Positions 49,001 to 58,480 of a stretch of DNA of 64,000 nucleotides are shown piece by piece. How positions within the stretch are numbered: the first letter of the stretch is position 1; each line of letters starts with the position of its first letter. The notes under the pieces were generated by a model that searched no databases, was not told the DNA's origin, and saw nothing but the letters and a program-made list of their open reading frames with translations. The stretch comes from Phoma sp. XZ068 (Eukaryota; Ascomycota; Dothideomycetes; Pleosporales; Didymellaceae), in NCBI GenBank assembly GCA_004835665.1, contig RBKR01000015.1, forward strand, positions 1,054,001 through 1,118,000, in the 5' to 3' direction. Both the position numbers and the translations under genes were made by a program.

Positions 49001-49595
49001 GGGTGACGCAAAGGCCAAAGCCGGGAATGTTGTAGAATTGGAGATGCCATCCGAGCAACTCGACATCGACTCCGGGTACGACGAAGCACTACGCAACCTC
49101 AGAGATAGGGTCGAGGTCCCCGAGAAACCCACCTCGGAGTCCCAACAGCAGGAAGACTATTACCGCGCCGTCCGCACCTACATGGTCGTCATCTGGCTCA
49201 TCTCCAACGCCGTTCTCGCCATGGCCGTCTCTGAAGCTTACGGCGGCCGCAAAGTCACGAATAACTTCTACCTCACCTTCATCCTGTGGAGTGTCGCCGC
49301 GCTCGCCTTGTTCCGCGCGGTGGGAAGTACCAGCTTCCTCATCATCAACAGCATCCACACGGCCATGGAGACGAAGCTCAAGTGGGAGGACAAGATTGAG
49401 GACAAGAAGGGCGGGACAACAGGCTTGGGCGGGGGTATTAAGAGTAAGCGCAAGGGCAAGTGGTGGAAGTTTGGCTTCGGCGGGAGTTACGGCGGAAGCG
49501 TGGTATCTAGCTCATGGTTTAGCAAGAGCTCCATTAGTAGTAAGCTTTCGAGTATTAGTCCGAGTAACTGGGGAGGTAGCTCGGTGGGTCGCTAG
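46023..49595 (+). CDS. Chitin synthase, division 1 (probably class III)
   Basis: Three exons, 46,023-46,153, 46,287-48,253 and 48,304-49,595, give 1,129 residues. Intron 1 (133 bp) is GT..AG. Intron 2 (50 bp) begins GC (CCAG|GCAAGT), a rare but accepted donor, and restores [11 protein letters not shown]. The N-terminal about 270 residues are Pro/Ser/Asp-rich and disordered. The catalytic part shows [46 protein letters not shown] and QRRRWLNGA (QRRRW at 708-712), followed by six or more membrane segments. It polymerises UDP-GlcNAc into chitin at the plasma membrane. Sequence after QRRRW resembles class III enzymes of filamentous fungi. Class I is the alternative. It is longer than the roughly 900-residue norm because of its N-terminus. 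Confidence 0.93.
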
Positions 49596-49999
49596 GTCCG
49601 GACGAGGTATGGGAATGCGACGGAATGGAACAGGACGGGTTTGTTGCATAGATACGCTGTGTGCAACAAAAGGAGACGGGTTTACGAATTACGAAAAGTA
49701 AGTAATGCTAGGTTTTTGTGGCGTTTTGGGAAGCTTGAATATTAGTTAGATACCTTACCTTTGCCACGTGCATGGCATCGAAGATACGAATAGTTTCGTA
49801 TGATGGGGATGAGATGTAAATAATGACACTACAATCCTCTTCAGATTTTTACCTGCATGGCGATGGTAGCGGCTGCTACATTTGTGATTCATTCCATGGT
49901 TGTGTTTACTTTCATAAGCTCAATCGCTTTTCTTTTATTTCCTTTTCGTATACGGCTGGTATCAAGGTCTTTGTCGGCCAACTGTTCTAAGCGGAGGGA
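49596..49999. other. Intergenic, nothing recognised
   Basis: 404 bp after the chitin synthase stop. Expected 3' untranslated region. No gene, RNA or repeat identified. Confidence 0.5.
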
Positions 50000-50251
50000 C
50001 TACGATCCCTGAGGCCGAGAAACTGCGCCAGCTGCGACCCACCCAGGATGGTGGTCAACCAGCTCAAGAAGCAGGTCTGCTGCTGTCTTGTTGTCGTTGG
50101 GGATGATATTGATGCTGGAATCCGTGACGGCGATGGTAGCGTAAATCCAGTCATTCGGCCAACTAATGATAACGCATACAGCTCACCCTGACTTGTTCAT
50201 GATCTGTGTGTCGAACAGCGTAGGTGGTACATCGCAACTCTCGCTGATCAT
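50000..50251 (-). pseudogene. Small ORF interrupted by one in-frame TGA
   Basis: From an ATG at 50,251 (ACCATG context) a frame reads MISESCDVPPTLFDTQIMNK, then SG and a TGA. It then continues in the same frame as AVCVIISWPNDWIYATIAVT, then DNKTAADLLLELVDHHPGW, ending at TAG (50,000-50,002). Both halves look like protein, so a single Trp-to-stop change or a read-through/short-intron event is likely. The GT..AG segment around the stop is only 24 bp, too short for a normal intron. It lies 40 bp downstream of the HET gene but in a different frame. Family not recognised. Confidence 0.35.
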
Positions 50252-50291
50252 GGTGTCCCAAGTTTACAGTCTTCGAATTAATCCCTGAGTG

Positions 50292-51446
50292 CTAGAATCG
50301 CATGCCTAATCTCAAAGCCTTATCCTGAACCCCTCTCGTCCATTCGTCGACCGCGTCCGAATTATGCGGATTCCACCTTTTAGCCACGTCTGGATGATGG
50401 TGATCTAGACCAAGCGTGATCATGAGTTGGACAACATTCTTCCTCCTGGAACCAGTGTACTCAGGGGGCCTATCCACAAGGTGTATAAACAGTCCTACAG
50501 GAGATTTATAATAATCTGGTACAAGTTTCGAATGAGGATGCATCAGAGCCAACAGCGAATAGATGCGGTCCCGAGGGTCCAGGCAACACAGATCCTCCAG
50601 CTTCTCGTCCCATGGCGAGAAGTACTTGCGATCGGACTCATTCTGCCAGTTTTCGCGCGCTTCGAGGATTTTAGAGGCTCTATTCCAGATGACGTGATAG
50701 ATGCCAGCTTCATGGTCGGAATTTCGATAGAGTTTTTCTTTCTTAACAAGCCATCTCTTGAGAATTTGAAGATTGTCGGGAGCTACACGCTTTGCACCAC
50801 ATTGTATCGTGATGCGAGAAGCGAGAACGCACTCTTGGACAATCCAGGCCCTTGTCCAGTAGGAATGCTTGGTAAGCTCCTTAATACCATTGAAAGGGAT
50901 GACATCGAGGGTTTCAGAGGGTGGACTCTCCGGCCAACGGTGCGGGTCGAAGCCGGAATCTGCAAGGAAATCTAACGCTTTTGCGAGACCTTTGGTCTGC
51001 GGACCAAGCCATATCAACACCTCCGATGCTCGAGGGTAAATTTGTCCCATGAGGCCGACTTGGTGGTTGCGTTCTGAGATGCTGTCTTGATGAATACAAA
51101 GCGCATCGATCCAGAACATTTGCTTGCCGTTCATGTGTCGGGCTTGGTCTGCTCGTGCCTGCTGTAAGAAGTTCCACAAGTTCCTGCCTATTAAATGAGA
51201 GAAACCATTCAAAATTATTTCTTTCTTATGTTCAGCGTCGCCCCAGACATATGAAATTGCCGTGAATGATCCGGCCATTTCTAGTGGAATAACGTGAAGC
51301 TTGCACGAAACTGGTGTTTCTGCATTGGCACCTTCTGATGAAACGCTTAAAATTTCGAGCAGTCGAATACATGTACTGGTGCCAAGCGGAAGTTGAACAG
51401 CTTCGTACGGGCTTTCACGAATCGGTGCCAACAGTCTTGATAGCAT
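50292..51446 (-). CDS. HET-domain protein 1
   Basis: Single exon, 384 residues, ATG at 51,446. The heterokaryon-incompatibility domain occupies about residues 57-210, with its three conserved blocks: FTAISYVWGD (61-70), FWIDALCIHQDSISERNHQV then MGQIYPRASEVLIWLG (111-148), and YWTRAWIVQECVLA (196-209). A later DPRDRIYSLLAL motif (about 295) is also usual. HET proteins trigger cell death on fusion of incompatible hyphae and may act more widely as fungal immune-type factors. There is no recognisable NACHT or repeat partner domain, so it is a short HET-only protein. The C-terminus is slightly shorter than that of HET 2, and a broken small frame lies just downstream. Partner genes are unknown. 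Confidence 0.92.
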   Translation of the reverse strand: MLSRLLAPIRESPYEAVQLPLGTSTCIRLLEILSVSSEGANAETPVSCKLHVIPLEMAGSFTAISYVWGDAEHKKEIILNGFSHLIGRNLWNFLQQARADQARHMNGKQMFWIDALCIHQDSISERNHQVGLMGQIYPRASEVLIWLGPQTKGLAKALDFLADSGFDPHRWPESPPSETLDVIPFNGIKELTKHSYWTRAWIVQECVLASRITIQCGAKRVAPDNLQILKRWLVKKEKLYRNSDHEAGIYHVIWNRASKILEARENWQNESDRKYFSPWDEKLEDLCCLDPRDRIYSLLALMHPHSKLVPDYYKSPVGLFIHLVDRPPEYTGSRRKNVVQLMITLGLDHHHPDVAKRWNPHNSDAVDEWTRGVQDKALRLGMRF

Positions 51447-52644
51447 CCCGTTCGTTGACGACCAAGCGTGAGATCCTTGAGGCCTGTAAGATGCTTCAGT
51501 GGAATCAAAGGTCTTTTTTGTGGATACTGATTTGTGCGGAAGAGTCTGTGAGGTGTTGAAGTGGTTGGGCTGCGGATTAAAAGTACGCGATTAGGCAGCA
51601 TTCTGGCGGTTCAGCCTCAGCTGACTGATAAAAGCGGCTGGAGGACGAAGTAGCCTGTTCACATTGATTGAACATTCGTACAACACCTTCCGACCGAACT
51701 TGCGATCAGACTTGAAGTAAATAAATCCCCCAGACGGAATAACCTAAAATCCATCATAAGCTCCTACAGCTAGGAGAAGCGACCCGTTAATACCATTGGT
51801 GCGATTAAGGAAGTGCACACTGAAGCCGAATTACTTCGCAAGCGAAAACCCAAAATATATAGGCGGCAGAATGATTCCAACCTTCCAATTGTACTGGACG
51901 GAGCTTTGTGATTCTTACGACGATATCCGACCTTTTGGAATATTACATACGACGTGGAGACATTGTGGATGAAGTTCTCATATTACCCTTTATTGTTCAA
52001 CTAAGTGATACGCAATGTAATGAGGGATTCGTTATCCCATACCTTCTCCCCATGCCCATATCCACCTTCCATTTGCTCCAGAATTCGATTGTCGGCTTCC
52101 AAGGTTGAATCTCAAGTATCTCACAAGAGATTCGCGGATGTGTCGGCAGATCGCACGTAGGCTGGTGTAACGGTCGGACAAGTCGTACCGGTCTTCCGAT
52201 CCCAGTGTTGAGCGGATATCCAGAGTACTGCATTGGGGCCGAGGATTCGTCGCGTGTGATACAGTCTTCTATCTGCGTCCGGCCCAGACATTAGGTTCCA
52301 TGTCAAATGGTGCATGTCACTCCTCCGTGATGCGTAAGACTTAACACATCATGCCACTGCATAGCTTGAATATGGATCTCCGGGGACAAGGGTGTTAAGG
52401 CGGGGTTCGAAATTGGTAAGAGATACGGAGCGGCTGAAATGGTTGCGTCCACGACAGAGCCAAGATTCGAGTGAGTCCAATCATAATTATTCAACTTGAA
52501 GCTCCAGAAATGGTACAAGCGCTGATATCAGGCGGTATGCAGAGGAGGCCAGGCAGTGCCACAATGGCACCCGCCCAGCTTATTTTTGAAGGCTGATAAA
52601 ATACACCGCGCGGTGTACTCAAAATCCTATATAAGCTTATGGTA
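51447..52644. other. Intergenic between two HET genes
   Basis: 1.2 kb holding the promoter of HET gene 1 and the 3' end of HET gene 2. Short minus-strand frames at 52,121-52,315 and 52,303-52,518 read only loosely like protein, and I do not call them. No repeat ends were seen. Confidence 0.45.
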
Positions 52645-53844
52645 TTATTTCCACCATAGATAATGTGCTTTTGATGATGTGCGTTGATTGGCAAGCGCCT
52701 TCTTCACTGCATACGAACTGGCCACTTCTGGATTATCGATTTCCAACATCCGTGCTAGTTTCAACGCACGCGTTCGCAGATCTCGAAGAGCTTGGTGTTC
52801 TCCACTGTTACGATTCTTGCTGCTAGGTGCAAATTCTTTCTGAACCTTTCGAGTGTCCCTATCCACGAGGTCAAATAGAAGACTGTTTGCCGACCTGGTA
52901 TAGTCGGGGTACAAAGGGTTTTGTGCAAATTCTTCGGCATCGGCCAATGATAATAGCGAATATATCTTATCTCTTGGGTCTGAGCATTGCGTATTTGGTG
53001 GAGGTGTTGGCAGGCCGAGAAATGAGAACAATCCAATTCTATGCCACAACAGAGGATATGGTGTTGTACGACTTTGCCACTGTCGCCGTAGTTGTATGAG
53101 TTTGTACATGTTTGGTGGCCTCAAATTAGATTGATAATCCCACATCCCCATGTCTCTTTTTCGCAATTGGTAGATATCCGAGAACTCTGAGCCCACGACT
53201 CTCTCGTGCAGCTCGAGTAAAACGTCTCCTTGCATGGAATCTGGCCCACAGCGAAGCTCGAGCTTCTTTGCAAGGATAAACTCTTGCGTAACCCAAACTC
53301 TTGACCAGTATGTATTCTCAAGCAGCTGACGCAAGAGGTCTTGGGCAAATTCATGTGTCCTCCTGTCGCGCTTGACAGAGAAAAAGCCATTATGTTCCGG
53401 GAAGCACAGGGATACGCTTTCAAGCACTCGTTTACCCTCGGACACCGGTGCATCATTGCCCAGCCAGACAAGCACATCTGTTGCAGCTGAATATATCTGA
53501 CCCATAATTGCAACCTGACTGCTTCGCTCTTCCACGTCATTCTGGTTGATACACAGGGCATCAATCCACAGGTAGCTTGTATTTGACTCTCGGCTCATTT
53601 GGCAAAGAAACTGCCACAGATTGTTGCGCACCTCGACAGATCTGCCGTTGACAAGGATAGAATGAAGACAATCGTCATTGCCCCAGACATAAGAGACGGC
53701 CGTATAAGGGATATTTCCTCCAATGGTGATGTCTCTGAACTCGCAGGCTATGAGGCTTGAGAAGTTGTTGCTACTATATTCCAGCTTAAGTACACGAATA
53801 TCTGCGCCGATAGTGATTGCAGGAGGAAAGTCGGCATGTATCAT
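52645..53844 (-). CDS. HET-domain protein 2
   Basis: Single exon, 399 residues, ATG at 53,844. HET blocks are YTAVSYVWGN (47-56), YLWIDALCINQNDVEERSSQ then MGQIYSAATDVLVWLG (91-129), and YWSRVWVTQEFILAKK (179-194), then SDPRDKIYSLLSLA near residue 300. It has the same architecture as its downstream neighbour at 50,292-51,446 but is clearly diverged, so this is an old tandem pair or an independently acquired gene. It lacks transmembrane segments and extra domains. It is on the same strand as the acetyltransferase gene upstream, 428 bp away. Confidence 0.92.
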   Translation of the reverse strand: MIHADFPPAITIGADIRVLKLEYSSNNFSSLIACEFRDITIGGNIPYTAVSYVWGNDDCLHSILVNGRSVEVRNNLWQFLCQMSRESNTSYLWIDALCINQNDVEERSSQVAIMGQIYSAATDVLVWLGNDAPVSEGKRVLESVSLCFPEHNGFFSVKRDRRTHEFAQDLLRQLLENTYWSRVWVTQEFILAKKLELRCGPDSMQGDVLLELHERVVGSEFSDIYQLRKRDMGMWDYQSNLRPPNMYKLIQLRRQWQSRTTPYPLLWHRIGLFSFLGLPTPPPNTQCSDPRDKIYSLLSLADAEEFAQNPLYPDYTRSANSLLFDLVDRDTRKVQKEFAPSSKNRNSGEHQALRDLRTRALKLARMLEIDNPEVASSYAVKKALANQRTSSKAHYLWWK

Positions 53845-54272
53845 TGCTCCAGCAAAGCTGAACGTGGCTGGCTTCGCGATGGGAGGCTATAATGCCCTGT
53901 GTTCACTCATGAATGAGTCGAAATGGCGGTCGAGTAGTACAGTTGAGGACACACGTATGATTTCACTCTGTGTTGTACAAAATGGCTCTGGTGTAATCGT
54001 AGTGTGCAAGCTGGGTTCCCAAGAGAAGTTGCCTAGCTGCAGCACGCTGGCTTCTGACTAAGATATTTGTAAGCATGCGCGAGGCTGAGAGCAGCTTCCG
54101 CTCGAGTGCTACGAAAGAATAAGCTCCCTTCAAGCTAGAGATCCCGCTGTCGCTCCAAATAGCATGGTTCTACACCTCACGATGCTCATTAGCTAGCATA
54201 AGCGCCGATGAAAATTGTGCGCGATATGAGAGCACAGCTTGAACAATAAGCTTCAATTTTGAACAGTAGCTT
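53845..54272. other. Intergenic, nothing recognised
   Basis: 428 bp with the promoter of HET gene 2 and the 3' end of the acetyltransferase gene. A 112-codon plus-strand frame over 53,723-54,061 overlaps HET 2 and is treated as a shadow. Confidence 0.45.
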
Positions 54273-55485
54273 TCAGAAGTCATGGTCATCATATCCAAAC
54301 CCATTATCGAACTCCAGGACCATATCGAACCAGTTACCACCACCGTACTGGCACTTGCTCGGCCCCACCTTCTTGAAACCGGCCTTCTCGTAGAAACCGA
54401 TCAGCCGCTCTCTACACAGAAGAGCAATGCGCTTCGCAACTCCCGAGTCTCTGATTCTCTGCACATAGCTCTTCAGAAGTACTTGGCCCAGTCCTTGGCC
54501 CGAGAAGTCTGGATGTACGCATAATGAGTGCAAACAAACGGTCTCGCCATCTTCGTTGTGGCCGACGCTTGGTGTGAGCTGGTACTTTGTACGGAAGTCT
54601 TTGGGATAATCCATGGAATCATCTGTGACCACATTTGACGTTGACTTGGTGCTGATGACGTGGCCGAGTAAGATGCGTTTGCGATCTGAGTCGCGTGAAT
54701 CTACAGAAGGGAAAGTGCGTGTTTTCTGTATGGTACCCAGGGGTCCTGGATTGGTGGGATAGGCGGAGGAGAAAAGACCGGTACAGAGTTCACCGCATGT
54801 TCGCAGTCGATACTCAATCTGTCAAGATTAGCATGGTAAATTTGCCGGAGACAGACGGGGAGTGCTTCGTGAGAATGGAAACAAGCGAGTCATAGCGATA
54901 ACACAGAAATTGTTTATAAAACATGCTGCGTAACGCTGAGATGGTAACAGAAATAAATCCTGAACGACTGACTCATTTGCACAGATCCTGTCGCTGCAAA
55001 AATGGGGCGATTGGCGAGGCAAGGGCACGTTGCGCGCATAAGCGGTGTCGTTGTCTGAGGTGACACCACACATGGAAATGAGCGCAGATGCCTGAGCCGC
55101 CCAAGAACGACGGAAGGCAGACCAAAAAGGGATGAGAAGAGTACATTGTTTTTGAATGTGGTTACCACTCGTTCTTGTTTAGGGAAAGTAGATGGCTTGG
55201 AGTGAAAGTGTGAAATTCGCTAACCTTCTCTCTCGATGCTGCCTCGTTTGCGTCGAAGGCAGCATGCTCGAGCCAATCGCAGTCGTCAAGGTCATCGATG
55301 CTCAGCAAAGAGGAGAAAGGGTGGACATTCTTGTTCACCATTTTCTTGAAGGGGTCTTCGACGCGAATCAGGGAGGTTCCGTAAGGATTCGACTTGGATC
55401 TTTCAGATGGAGGGCTGAGAGCAGGTTCTCTTGCCAGCTGGGGCATCGACTCCAGGGTCTTGTCGGCTAAGAGATCGCGTGGCAT
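54273..55485 (-). CDS. GNAT N-acetyltransferase, AANAT-like
   Basis: Two exons, 55,485-55,225 and 54,818-54,273, give 268 residues. The 406 bp intron has GT..AG ends and a GCTAATC branch-like site 16 bp before the acceptor. Splicing joins ASREK to IEYRLRTCGELCTGLF, exactly the run expected in fungal homologues of serotonin/polyamine N-acetyltransferases. The acetyl-CoA site is LHSLCVHPDFSGQGLGQVLL (183-202), and GFYEKAGFKKVGPS (about 224-237) is the second GNAT block. It would acetylate an arylalkylamine or polyamine in the cytosol. Substrate not deducible. The intron is long for this window and might hide a small alternative exon. DDI1 starts divergently 1.27 kb away. Confidence 0.82.
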
Positions 55486-56755
55486 GTTGAATGATGGTCA
55501 GGGGTTCGTGCAGATTTGTTGGCGAGAGATGGGCACGAATGCAGCAAAGTGGTGCTGAAGGAAGCAGTGGGTGATGTGTTGTTGGTGGATGTGCCTGGAC
55601 CCTAGCCCCGCGTTGCATGGCTTCAGCCTTTGCCGTTGCTGATCGGCACGCCGCTTGCGGGACGCTAGGGCGAGGTGTCTGAGCGGCGGTCGATCTTCAC
55701 CAGCAAAAGCAATATGAAAAGCTTATGATCAAGGCCTGTGCCCAGTGCCTGTGTAGATGGTGGTCGAGCTCATGGTCATTGCTGCCTTTTATGGAGCAAT
55801 CTTTCCTCTGTGCGTGGCTATGGTTGCCAGAGGCATAGTAAGCTCTTGGCCCAGCAAGGACGCAGTGCTGGGCTGCTCTTGACAGCACAGCTTTGAGACG
55901 CTCGTTTGGCTTGTGACGATACGGGCGAGGCCGTCTTGCATGCTGCATGCTGCATCCTTCTGCTGTGCTCCCGAACGGCTCTGTTGACCACCTGTCGAAA
56001 CGGCACGCTAACCCGGTTCTTGGTGCTGTGCTCGAGGCATCAAAGGGACCTTCCGCGGGAGTCTCTGCGAGCTGAGACGGCAGGCACGACCACGGCGATG
56101 ATGTCACTGCCACTATCTGACAACAGCACAGGTGCGCCTGCAGCACTGAATTCCTGGTGAGCACACCATCGGCCCTGGGGGTCGTATTGTGATGTTCGAC
56201 GCGATGAGGCTGCTCCGTCTGGGCCACCCCGCCATGACCAGGGATACGCCGCCAACCGTGCAGCAAGGCCGTTTCATGGCCCAGGCAGTACGATGCGCGT
56301 GTGCTGCCTACGATACTGCCCAACCTCGCCGCAGGGTACTCCTGCTATAATACACGCACCGGCCGCCTCGCCGCCTCTGCGCGTACCCGTCCAGCATGTC
56401 CCAGCGTGCCCGCGGTTTGCTCCAGCCGATCGCTGATTATTAACTCCCGCCCGAGCCTGAACGCGGGGCCCACCGACTTCCACCGCCTTCCAGCAAGCCG
56501 TTGAGTCCTCACGGTCACCATCGGTGCCATCGAGTGCGGCGTGCTCCCTTATAAGCTTTCACCGGGCGCACCCACTTACCTTCCTGGAACCACCCGCGCC
56601 CGCCACGGGTCCCAGACAGCACCACGCACCCCGCCATCGCCGTCCACCCAGCGCCTCGCCGCCAACCACGCTCTGCACACAGTACCACACTCTCTTGCCT
56701 CGTTTCAGAAACACCTGCATACACGCAAGGAGCCCGCCGCCCGATTCTGCCCACC
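55486..56755. other. Divergent promoter region, acetyltransferase/DDI1
   Basis: 1.27 kb. A 208-codon minus-strand frame at 55,697-56,323 and several shorter ones have random-looking composition and no recognisable motif, so none is called. The right end is the DDI1 leader, rich in CCACC/CACCC. Confidence 0.45.
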
Positions 56756-58213
56756 ATGTGAGTGCCCGCCGAAACCGTGCCTGTGCTACCGGCCAAGGCA
56801 GACTGCTAACCGGCGTGTGTACCTGTGCTAGGCCACGCGTCACCATATCCATCACCGCGTCGGGCTCGCAGTTGGACAATGACCTGCTGACCCTGGACTT
56901 GCCGCCGGGCCTGACCATCAAGGACCTCAAGGGTTTCATCGAGGCCGAGACGAGCCAGCCCGCGGCGTCACAAGGCATCTACCTGAACGGCCAGCCGGTG
57001 GCGAGCGAGACACAGACACTGGAAGAGGCTGGCATAAGGGACGGCGAGATGCTGGCAGTCGTCATCCGGCAAGCGCGTCCTGCACCCAGTTCCCAAACCG
57101 CAACCAGGGACAGGAACACAGGAAGACCAGCCGGCGGTCCAGATCCAGAAGCCCTGCGCCAGCAGCTTTTACGTGACCCCCGTCAAATAGCTGGCCTGCG
57201 CGCTCAGGATCCTGAACTCGCCGCGGCCGTCATGGATCCCAACGCCTGGAGAGACGCTTTCACCAAAAGGCAGCGTCAGCAACAGGAGGCCGAGCGTGAG
57301 CGCCGTAACCAGATTGCTCTGCTCAACGAAGACCCCTTCAACATCGATGCACAGAGGAAGATCGAAGAGCTCATTCGCCAGGACCGCGTCGTCGAAAACT
57401 TGGAAAAGGCGTACAACGAGAACCCCGAGGGTACGTTTTGCGCAAGCAACACTCACCTGCTGCTGCTAACAGAAGCCAGTCTTTGTGCGTGTGCACATGC
57501 TGTACGTCAACACCGAGGTCAACAATGTGCCCGTCAAGGCCTTTGTCGATTCTGGCGCTCAGGCAACCATCATGTCCCCCGAGTGCGCCGAAAGGTGTGG
57601 CATAATGCGACTTATGGATACCCGGTATGCTGGAGTGGCTCGAGGTGTTGGCACGGCGCGCATTCTGGGTCGTGTCCATCACGCAATCATCAAGATCGGC
57701 GGCGCAGAGATGCCCTGCGCGTTTACCGTCATGGAAGGCAAGGATGTGGATCTCTTGTTTGGTTTGGACATGTTGAAGCGCTACAAGGCCAAGATCGATC
57801 TCGAGAAGAATGCACTTTGCTTCGAAGGCATCGAAGTACCCTTCCTGCACGAGTCGGAAATCCCAAGATCATTTGAGGAGGCAGAGATGAATGAACCTAC
57901 CGTTGCTGGGCCTAACGGAACCGAGATCGGCGCGAAGACGGGCGCTGTACGACCTGCGGGTGCTACCGCATCCGCCGACCATTCTGTTGCCGCAGGAACT
58001 TCAACGTCGCAGCCACAGTCGCAGTCGGCGCCCAGTGGCGCAGCTGGCAAGGCACCGGCAGCGTCATCATCGTCCAGCAGTTCGTTTCCCGAGGACCACA
58101 TCGAGACACTTATTGGCAGCACTGGGGCGTCCCGAGCACAGGTAATTGGGGCTCTCGAAGCAGCTGGCGGTGACCTCAACATGGCTGCTAGCATTCTGTT
58201 CGGGTTCAATTGA
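56756..58213 (+). CDS. DDI1: DNA damage-inducible protein 1 (ubiquitin-shuttle aspartyl protease)
   Basis: Three exons, 56,756-56,757, 56,832-57,430 and 57,480-58,213, give 444 residues. The start codon itself is split: AT ends exon 1 and G opens exon 2, across a 74 bp intron with a perfect GTGAGT donor, a TGCTAACC branch site and a TAG acceptor. This yields MPRVTISI, the expected Ddi1 N-terminus. The second intron is 49 bp. The ubiquitin-like domain covers about 1-78. The retropepsin domain has the catalytic AFVDSGAQATIM (Asp 224) and runs to about 340. A Ser/Ala/Gln linker and a UBA domain (about 402-444, ending ILFGFN) follow. Ddi1 brings ubiquitylated clients to the proteasome and cleaves highly ubiquitylated proteins. 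Its 3' end converges on RRP8. Confidence 0.93.
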
Positions 58214-58480
58214 GCCAGTGCTACGTACGACCTGCTTCGAGACGTCCACGATACCCCTCTTTTTTTGCGCTTCTGGCCGGCAAGCTTTGAGCTCATGGCA
58301 TCAGCATTGCCCTTGTATTATTGAGACGACAAACTCATACACGACCGGTGTGTGAGGAGATGAGAAGCTACCAGTGGTAGACCAGGTAGACACAAGGATG
58401 ATATAAACACTGTCCATGATCTGATCATGTCTTGAATTCAAGCGCTCCAGAGCGCGCCCTTTGGCTTTTCCACACCCCAT
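58214..58480. other. Convergent 3' intergenic region
   Basis: 267 bp between the DDI1 stop and the RRP8 stop on opposite strands. Only 3' untranslated sequence is expected. Confidence 0.5.

Noticed and set aside
55697..56323. 208-codon minus-strand frame upstream of DDI1
   Set aside because: Cys/His/Arg-rich with no coherent hydrophobic pattern or motif, overlapped by other frames on both strands. Chance frame in a promoter region.
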